The notes under the pieces: model-generated | Told to the model about the DNA's origin: nothing | Seen by the model: only the letters and a program-made list of their open reading frames with translations | Database searches by the model: none | Source of the DNA: Streptomyces natalensis ATCC 27448 | GTDB taxonomy: Bacteria > Actinomycetota > Actinomycetes > Streptomycetales > Streptomycetaceae | Assembly: GCF_000935125.1 (NCBI RefSeq) | Contig: NZ_JRKI01000063.1 | Location: 248,001-312,000 of the forward strand | DNA length: 64,000 bases | Direction of reading: 5' to 3' | Part shown: positions 58,719 through 64,000 of the stretch, in pieces | Layout of the letters: each line of letters starts with the position of its first letter | Position numbering within the stretch: position 1 is the first letter of the stretch | Position numbers and translations under genes: made by a program

Positions 58719-58973
58719 TCACTCCCCCTCATACTCCGCCTCGTGTTGCAGGATGCACTGCTGCCACTGCGACAGTGCCTCCGCGCGGTCGCCCCCGGTG
58801 TCCTGGGCGGCGACGATCAGCGCATCGGCGGCCATGGCGGCCAGCCGCACCGCGATATGGCAGACATCGCGCTGGGGGAGCGGCCGGAGAAGTTCCACCG
58901 CGCCGTCGCTGTCCCCGGAGAGCGCGGAGGCAACGACCGCCATGGTGGTGCGATCCCACTCGTACTCGGACAT
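58719..58973 (-). CDS. Small conserved protein, unknown function
   Basis: An 84-residue acidic helical protein: EYEWDRTTMAVVASALSGDS, DVCHIAVRLAAMAADALIVA, QWQQCILQHEAEYEGE. There is no recognised family and no membrane segment. ATG at 58973 is chosen; an in-frame ATG at 59006 would add 11 residues. Convergent with fbiC and followed upstream by the hydroxyacid dehydrogenase on the same strand. Confidence 0.6.
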   Translation of the reverse strand: MSEYEWDRTTMAVVASALSGDSDGAVELLRPLPQRDVCHIAVRLAAMAADALIVAAQDTGGDRAEALSQWQQCILQHEAEYEGE

Positions 58974-59051
58974 GGGGGAAGCATGCCCCGCATGCGCCGC
59001 CGCCATGGTCGAACGGATGAGCGCATTCCGGGCCGCCGCGGCGCCCCGGCC

Positions 59052-60011
59052 TCAGCCCAGCTCCCGGACCGGCTTCCCCTCCAGGAACGCCACGATGTCC
59101 TCCACCGCCTGCTGGAAATAGCCCTCGTAGTTGCGGCGGGTGACATGGCCCAGGTGGGGCAGGGCGAGCACGTTCGGCAGGGTGCGCAGCGGGTGGCTGG
59201 CGGGGAGCGGCTCCTGCGCGAAGACATCGAGTCCGGCGCCCGCGATGCGTTCCTCGCGCAGCGCGTCGATCAGGGCGGACTGGTCGACGATGGCGGCGCG
59301 GGAGGTGTTCACGAGGTAGGCGGTGCGGCGCATCCGGGCCAGTTCCGGAGCGCCGATCAGCCCCCGGGTGCGGTCGCCGAGGACGAGATGGACGGAGACG
59401 AAGTCGCTGGTCTCCAGGAGCTCTTCCTTGGAGGCGGCGGCCCGTACGCCGACCTCCGCGGCCCGCTCGGCCGACAGGTTCCGGCTCCAGGCGACGACGT
59501 CCATACCGAAGGCCAGTCCGACCCGGGCGACCCGGGCGCCGATCTTGCCCAGGCCGAGCAGGCCCAGCCGGCGGCCGTACAGATCGGCCCCCAGGGTGCT
59601 CTGCCAGGGGCCGCCCGCGCGCATCGCCGCGCTCTCGGTGGCGACGCTGCGGGCCAGGCCCAGGATCAGCGCCCAGGTCAGTTCGACGGGCGGTTCGGTG
59701 TTGCTGGCCGTCCCGCAGACGGTGACGCCGTGCCGGGCGGCCGCCGCCAGGTCGATGGCGGCGTTGCGCATCCCGGAGGTGACCAGCAGCCGCAGCCGGG
59801 GCAGCCGGGCGAGCAGGGAGGCCGGGAACGGGGTGCGCTCGCGCATCGCGACCACGATCTCGCAGTCGCCGATCGCCTCGACCACCTCGTCCTCGGAGGC
59901 GAAGGGGCGACGCAGCGTACGGACGTCCACCCGCCCGTCCAGAGGGGACCAGTCGGCGAGCGAGAGGGCGACGCCCTGGTAGTCGTCCAGTACGGCGCAG
60001 CGCGGAGTCAT
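59052..60011 (-). CDS. D-2-hydroxyacid dehydrogenase family protein
   Basis: A 319-residue NAD-dependent dehydrogenase. The catalytic-domain start MTPRCAVLDDYQGVALSLAD is followed by the Rossmann motif GLLGLGKIG near 149-157, Arg in NTSRAAIVD near 240, a Glu in VFAQEPLP near 265 and the catalytic His in LPHLGHVT near 287. It reduces or oxidises a 2-hydroxy/2-keto acid. ATG 60011 is preceded by a GGGAGAG ribosome site. No pathway context. Confidence 0.88.
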   Translation of the reverse strand: MTPRCAVLDDYQGVALSLADWSPLDGRVDVRTLRRPFASEDEVVEAIGDCEIVVAMRERTPFPASLLARLPRLRLLVTSGMRNAAIDLAAAARHGVTVCGTASNTEPPVELTWALILGLARSVATESAAMRAGGPWQSTLGADLYGRRLGLLGLGKIGARVARVGLAFGMDVVAWSRNLSAERAAEVGVRAAASKEELLETSDFVSVHLVLGDRTRGLIGAPELARMRRTAYLVNTSRAAIVDQSALIDALREERIAGAGLDVFAQEPLPASHPLRTLPNVLALPHLGHVTRRNYEGYFQQAVEDIVAFLEGKPVRELG

Positions 60012-60325
60012 GGGGGTCTCTCCCGGCGGGTCGGGGGCGGGCGGAAGCGGGCGGCCACCGGCGGCGCCGGGCCCGGTTCGGCGGCGTAATCCCGGCAATA
60101 TCCCGGCAATCGCGGCGAGCCGGAACGGCGTCCGTGGGTGACAGCTCACATTACGATCCCGGGCCCGTGGCGATCATTCGCGGTCGATTACAGTGCTGCG
60201 CCGGGGAGCCTGCACGGCCCCGGAACGGTGCGAGTTTCTGGAGGTCGCGCAGTGAGTGAGCGCAGCCGGGCCATGGAAGGGTGCGCGCCGCGCGGAGGCG
60301 AGGCCGGGCCGAGCGAGGTGCCGGT
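60012..60325. other. Divergent promoter region
   Basis: A 314-bp region between the hydroxyacid dehydrogenase and the ADP-ribosylglycohydrolase. It has a lower-G+C patch with CCCGGCAATATCCCGGCAATC, a 10-bp direct repeat at 60091-60110, and otherwise nothing I can name. Confidence 0.5.
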
Positions 60326-61447
60326 ATGAGTGCCGCGCCGGGGCACACCGCTATCTGGGGCCGCGCCGAACAGCAGGACTTCCGCAGCCGGGTACGTGGC
60401 TGTCTGCTCGGCGGAGCCATCGGCGATGCGCTCGGCGCGGGCATCGAATTCGACTCCCTCGAGGCGATCCGCGAGGCGCACGGCGCCGACGGCGTCACCG
60501 ACCTCGTCCCGGCCTACGGGCGGCGCGGTGCGGTCACAGACGACACCCAGATGACCCTTTTCACCATGGACGGCCTGATACGCGCCCAGGTGCGCCGCGA
60601 CACCGGGGCCTGGCATCCACCGACCGACGTCCACCGCGCCTATCTGCGCTGGGCCGCCACCCAGCACGACTGGGGCCCGGACGAGCGTCGGAAGGACGAC
60701 GGCTGGCTGGCCCGCGAGGAGTGGCTCTACTCCCGGCGGGAGCCGGGCCGGGCCTGCCTGACCGGCCTGGGCGACGAGGTGATGGGCACCCTGGAGGCGC
60801 CCAAGAACCGCGACTCCAAGGGCTGCGGCGCGGTGATGCGCTCCGCGCCGTTCGGGCTGCTGGTCGGCTGGGAGCCGCAGCTGGTCTTCCAGCTGGCCGT
60901 CGAGTGCGCGGCGCAGACCCACGGCCACCCCACCGGCTATCTGGCGGCCGGAGCCTTCGCCGTCATCAGCCACTCCCTGGCCCGCGGCGAGGTCCTCGAC
61001 GGCGCCGTCCAAAAGGCCCTGGCCCATCTGGCGACCCGCCCCGGCCACGACGAGACCACCGACGCCCTCAAGCGCGCCCTGGGCGCCGTACGGCAGGGCA
61101 TGCCGACGCCCGCCCGGGTCGAGTCGCTGGGCGAGGGCTGGACGGCGGAGGAGGCGCTGGCCATCGGCGTCTACTGCGCGCTGGTCGCCGAGGACATCCG
61201 GCACGGTCTGCTGCTCGCCGTCAACCACGGCGGCGACAGCGACTCCACCGGCGCCATCTGCGGCAACCTGCTGGGCACGCTGCACGGCGAGACCGCGCTG
61301 CCGCCCGACTGGCTGGTCGAACTGGAGGGCCGCGAGACGATCCTCCAGCTGGCGGACGATTTCGCGATGGAGATGACCCAGGGCGCCGCGCTGCACGGCC
61401 CGGCGGGCTCCTCACCGGGGTGGCTCGCCCGCTACCCGCGCGCCTGA
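60326..61447 (+). CDS. ADP-ribosylglycohydrolase family protein
   Basis: A 373-residue DraG/ARH-like hydrolase: GCLLGGAIGDALGAGIEF near 26-43, TDDTQMTLFT near 72 (metal-binding Thr-Asp-Asp) and NHGGDSDSTGAICGNLLG near 298, the second di-magnesium motif. The metal ligands look intact. These enzymes remove ADP-ribose from proteins or nucleic acids. ATG 60326 is favoured over an upstream ATG (60281) because the domain begins within 25 residues and GAGG precedes it. Its 3' end abuts gene debris. Confidence 0.87.
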   Translation: MSAAPGHTAIWGRAEQQDFRSRVRGCLLGGAIGDALGAGIEFDSLEAIREAHGADGVTDLVPAYGRRGAVTDDTQMTLFTMDGLIRAQVRRDTGAWHPPTDVHRAYLRWAATQHDWGPDERRKDDGWLAREEWLYSRREPGRACLTGLGDEVMGTLEAPKNRDSKGCGAVMRSAPFGLLVGWEPQLVFQLAVECAAQTHGHPTGYLAAGAFAVISHSLARGEVLDGAVQKALAHLATRPGHDETTDALKRALGAVRQGMPTPARVESLGEGWTAEEALAIGVYCALVAEDIRHGLLLAVNHGGDSDSTGAICGNLLGTLHGETALPPDWLVELEGRETILQLADDFAMEMTQGAALHGPAGSSPGWLARYPRA

Positions 61448-61590
61448 CCCCGCGCCGCCGGCCACGCCCCGGGGAAGTTGGTCAGCCAGAAGGCGAACGG
61501 CCCCGCCGCGCAGGACGTCAGCGCAGCCGTCGGACCCGAGCGGCGGAAGACCGGCAGCATGCCGAGCAGGAACGATCCCGACCGCGATGG
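61432..61590 (-). pseudogene. C-terminal scrap of a sodium:solute symporter-like gene
   Basis: About 50 codons at the end of a minus-strand frame read SFLLGMLPVFRRSGPTAALT, then SCAAGPFAFWLTNFPGAW, a transmembrane-type ending that resembles the last helix of sodium:solute symporters. Nothing of the remaining ~450 residues is present upstream. It is a fragment fused in frame to the TnpB remnant by deletion. Confidence 0.45.
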
Positions 61591-61594
61591 CTCC

Positions 61595-61677
61595 AGCGCA
61601 TCAGCTCGCCCGCATTGACCAGCAGCGACTGGCCGGTGACCGCACGGGCCCCGTCCGAGCAGAGGAAGGCCGCGCTT
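61595..61677 (-). pseudogene. C-terminal scrap of a short-chain dehydrogenase gene
   Basis: In a different minus-strand frame, codons read AAFLCSDGARAVTGQSLLVN, then AGELMRW, the standard C-terminal segment of SDRs (TGQxLxVxxG). It lies directly between the TnpB break and the symporter scrap. Confidence 0.65.
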
Positions 61678-62415
61678 CGGCTTCCTGCGCGCCATCATCC
61701 GCTGGTAGTGCGCGAGGCGCTGCGCGGCGTTCTTCCCGTGCTGCGGGTGAGGGAGGTCGTGGGCGTCGGACGTGGTGGTTGCCGTCTCCTTCACGCCCCA
61801 GTCGATGCCGATCACCGCACCCGTTTCCGCAAGAGTCTCGGTGTTGGTGGCTACGACGAAGGACGCGTACCAGTGTCCGATGCTGTCGCGGTAGGCGCGC
61901 ACGCTGGACGGGGTCTTGGGCAGCTCCCGCGACCACACGACGGTCACCGCAATGCCCCCGGCCAGGTGCAGGCGGCCGTCCTTCAAGCGGAATCCGCGCC
62001 GGGTGTATTCGAGGGTGGGGAGCGCGTCACGCTTCTTCTTGTACTTCGGCATCCCGGCCCGCTGCCGCATCGGCAACCGTGCCTTGATGTCCTTGAGCGC
62101 CTTCGCCCGGGACTTGCCGAAGTCGCGTATCAGCTGTTGCTGCGGAACGCATGCGCCCTCACGCAGCCACGCCGTGCGGGCGCGCGCCTCGGTCAGCATC
62201 GCGGCGAGCTGCACCGGGCCACACGTCTCCTTCTCGCCGGTGGCCTTGTTGTGCGCGTACAAGGCCTTCGACTTGGCCACGCACTCGTTCCACACCCACC
62301 GACACCGGTCCCACTCCACTTCCAGCGCGGCACGGGCCGACGACGACACACGAACACGGTAGGTGTAGCGGGCGTGCCCGCCACCTGCCGTCTGCACTTC
62401 CGTTGTCACGACCAT
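61660..62415 (-). pseudogene. tnpB: Truncated TnpB (IS200/IS605 family RNA-guided nuclease)
   Basis: About 250 residues of TnpB from ATG 62415: N-terminal helical/wedge region (WDRCRWVWNECVAKSKALYA), the KYKKKRDALPTLEYTRRGFR segment, VVWSRELPKTPSSVRAYRDS, and the first RuvC motif IGIDWGVKETATT. It breaks after ARRKPKRG. The RuvC II glutamate, zinc finger and RuvC III aspartate are gone, so it cannot cleave DNA. No TnpA partner is seen. Foreign gene tails follow the break directly. Confidence 0.85.
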
Positions 62416-62463
62416 CGACCTATCGGGGGAGTCTGACAGTTGAGAGCCCCCTGCCCTGTGGTT

Positions 62464-62614
62464 CCTTCAGGAGGACCCGCGTGCGGTCTGGGCGGACCAC
62501 TTCGCCGACCGGGAGACGGCGGTCGCGGAGTCGGGGCTGGGGAGGGTGGAGCTGGTGGCGCCGTTCATCCCGACCGTCCCGGGAACCGACCGCTATGTGT
62601 CCGAACTGCGCTGA
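62464..62614 (+). pseudogene. 3' fragment of an unidentified plus-strand gene
   Basis: About 49 codons, LQEDPRAVWADHFADRETAV, then AESGLGRVELVAPFIPTVPG and TDRYVSELR before TGA 62612-62614. They have typical Streptomyces codon use but no start, and the frame is cut close to the end of the TnpB gene (62415). It is probably the tail of a gene disrupted by the element or by the deletion that damaged it. Confidence 0.55.
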
Positions 62615-62776
62615 GCCGTACGGGAGTTGAGTCGCATGCCGACTGTACGGGCGCGCACCGTACGGCGGTCCACCTGCGCCCGGACAGGGCCGAGCCCCCT
62701 CGGCCGGGACGGCGATCCAGTCGAGAGGGCTCGTGTCTGCGCGCTCCGCGCAGAGTGGGGTGCGTGACGGCTCAGC

Positions 62777-62986
62777 TCACGCCATGTCGAACGAGCCGCC
62801 GGCCACGTCCGACACGAAGGTGTTCCAGGCGGCGTTGTCGAAGGTCAGGCGCGGACCCTCGGGGTCCTTGGAGTCGCGCACCGCGATGGCTGCCGTGGTC
62901 GGTACGGCCATCTCCACACAGGCGCCGTTGCCGCCGGAGTACGAGGACTTCTTCCAGGAGAACGCGGAATTGGGCTGGACAGCCAT
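62777..62986 (-). CDS. DUF397 domain protein
   Basis: A 69-residue DUF397 protein: FSWKKSSYSGGNGACVEMA, then IAVRDSKDPEGPRLTF and NAAWNTFVSDVAGG. DUF397 genes accompany Scr1/WhiJ-type XRE regulators throughout Streptomyces and probably encode the small partner that modulates the regulator. The regulator gene lies immediately upstream. ATG 62986 is preferred over GTG 62992 because GGAG is 5 bp before the ATG. Confidence 0.92.
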   Translation of the reverse strand: MAVQPNSAFSWKKSSYSGGNGACVEMAVPTTAAIAVRDSKDPEGPRLTFDNAAWNTFVSDVAGGSFDMA

Positions 62987-63226
62987 TTTCACTCCAACTC
63001 ACTTTGGGAACTCACGCTGAACTCGGCGGAGTTACCGGGGGATTCGGTACTGCTGACGCTACGCGCCAACATCACGAGCCGCAGGAGTCGTTCACCCATC
63101 CGAATGTCATATTCCTTGATCTCTTTTCATGGCGGGTGGCGCCGGTGTACCGTGCGATCCCGGTTTCCGGAATACTCCATTCCGCACCGCAATGCCCCAT
63201 TTCATCCGGCGGCGTTTCCCCCGGCG
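62987..63226. other. Spacer between the XRE and DUF397 genes
   Basis: A 240-bp A+T-richer stretch without a gene, likely containing the DUF397 promoter. I see no clear inverted repeat. Confidence 0.4.
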
Positions 63227-64000
63227 TCACCCCATGGCATCCGCGTGCTTCTTGGCCGCCAGAGCGATGAACTCCCGGCTCTGGTCGGCATTCAGCGCCT
63301 GCGCGCGCAAGTGCTCGTACATGATCGTGTATTTGTGCACATCGTTGGTTTTCTCCAAATACAGATCACTGGTGACGCCCTCGATGTACACCACACTCGA
63401 ATCCGAGGCATCGTCGAATTCCAGGATCGAGAACGTCCCCGACATCCCGGCGTGCGCACCCGTGTCGTACGGCAGCACCTGCACCGTCACATGCGGCAGA
63501 TGACTCATCTCGACGAGATGGTCCAGCTGTTCGCGCATGATCAGATGGCTGCCGACGACCCGCCGCAGCGCGCTCTCGTCCAGCACCACCCACAGCCGCA
63601 GCGGGCGCTTGGGGTCGCTGACCCGCTCCTGGCGGCGCATCCGCACCTGGATGCGCTTCTCCAGATTCTCCGGCGCGAGCTCGGGAACGGCGCCGGGAAT
63701 GACCGCCTCGGCGTAGCCGGGGGTCTGGAGCAGACCGGGCACCAGCAGGGACTCGTACACCCGCAGCGACGCCGCCTCGGTCTCCAGGCCGATGTAGACG
63801 CTGTACGGGATGTCGCCGAAGGCGTGCCACCAGCCCTGCTGGCGCGAATCCTTCGCCATCTGCATCAGCGAATCGACTATGCGGTGGTCCTCGACCTCGT
63901 ACACCGAGCACAGATCGCGGACATCGCGCTGGCTGATGCTGCGGCGGCCGTTCTCGAGCCTGCTGATCTTCGACTGGGAGACCAGCAGGCGCTCGGCGAC
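63227..64000 (-). CDS. Scr1-family XRE regulator with DUF5753 domain (5' end outside window)
   Basis: At least 257 residues are visible. The upstream part at the window edge holds an XRE helix-turn-helix end (LLVSQSKISRLENGRRSISQ, then RDVRDLCSVYEVEDHRIV). The rest is DUF5753: YIGLETEAASLRVYESLLVP, GLLQTPGYAEAVI, RRQERVSDPKRPLRLWVVLD and VTVQVLPYDTGAHAGMSGTF. WhiJ-like members paired with DUF397 proteins influence development and antibiotic production in Streptomyces. This copy probably autoregulates and acts with the DUF397 gene 240 bp downstream. Confidence 0.92.
   Translation of the reverse strand, partial: VAERLLVSQSKISRLENGRRSISQRDVRDLCSVYEVEDHRIVDSLMQMAKDSRQQGWWHAFGDIPYSVYIGLETEAASLRVYESLLVPGLLQTPGYAEAVIPGAVPELAPENLEKRIQVRMRRQERVSDPKRPLRLWVVLDESALRRVVGSHLIMREQLDHLVEMSHLPHVTVQVLPYDTGAHAGMSGTFSILEFDDASDSSVVYIEGVTSDLYLEKTNDVHKYTIMYEHLRAQALNADQSREFIALAAKKHADAMG

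Overview
The window is about 72% G+C. It has actinobacterial gene families, GTG/TTG starts with GGAGG-type ribosome sites, and an afsK/afsR/afsS regulatory locus, so it is a Streptomyces (or very close relative) chromosome segment. I see no rRNA, tRNA, CRISPR array or complete mobile element.

Layout. 1-2.7 kb: a gene end, a MepB-family gene, a winged-helix gene and a wrecked acyl-CoA ligase. 3-21.8 kb: a large catabolic block of acyl-CoA dehydrogenase (FadE) subunits, short-chain dehydrogenase, zinc alcohol dehydrogenase, cyclase-family hydrolase, flavin reductase, enoyl-CoA hydratase, an ADP-forming acyl-CoA ligase, a DUF35 protein, a thiolase-like lipid-transfer protein and a Ddn-type F420 enzyme. 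An ECF sigma/membrane pair and pdxH are interspersed. 22-28.6 kb: a TetR regulator, a VOC protein, afsK (kinase plus beta-propeller, frameshifted in the linker), a membrane protein and a lipoprotein. 28.6-35.5 kb: a second catabolic block (hydratase, DUF35, lipid-transfer protein, two acyl-CoA ligases). 35.6-39.4 kb: two small proteins sharing a PLD[KR]HMP[IV] motif, one of them AfsS-like, and afsR. 39.8-52.5 kb: an amidohydrolase, a HAD/XRE/small-ORF module, a TipA-type MerR regulator, two luciferase-like monooxygenases, a short-chain dehydrogenase, an N-acyl-D-amino-acid deacylase-like enzyme and an aldehyde dehydrogenase. 52.7-60 kb: a Tat-exported PHP phosphoesterase, another F420-type oxidoreductase, a VOC protein, fbiC (F420 precursor synthesis) and a hydroxyacid dehydrogenase. 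60.3-64 kb: an ADP-ribosylglycohydrolase, a graveyard around a truncated TnpB, and a DUF397 / Scr1-type XRE pair cut by the window end.

Main observation. Fifteen copies of one palindrome, CTGACG-N3-CGTCAG (17 bp with flanks, at most one arm mismatch each), lie only between genes and nearly all immediately upstream of the lipid-catabolism transcription units from 2.9 to 47.7 kb. This defines a regulon built like steroid or branched-acid side-chain catabolism: acyl activation, FadE heteromers, hydratases, dehydrogenases, lipid-transfer/DUF35 aldolase pairs and F420 or flavin oxidoreductases. The only TetR-family repressor in the window (22.0-22.7 kb) is the best candidate to read it. The regulon is physically interleaved with the AfsK-AfsR-AfsS antibiotic-control locus. 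F420-type enzymes and fbiC are in the same window.

The segment is also unusually rich in short tandem repeats (8, 9, 12 and 15 bp units) inside genes and at gene ends, and in gene debris.
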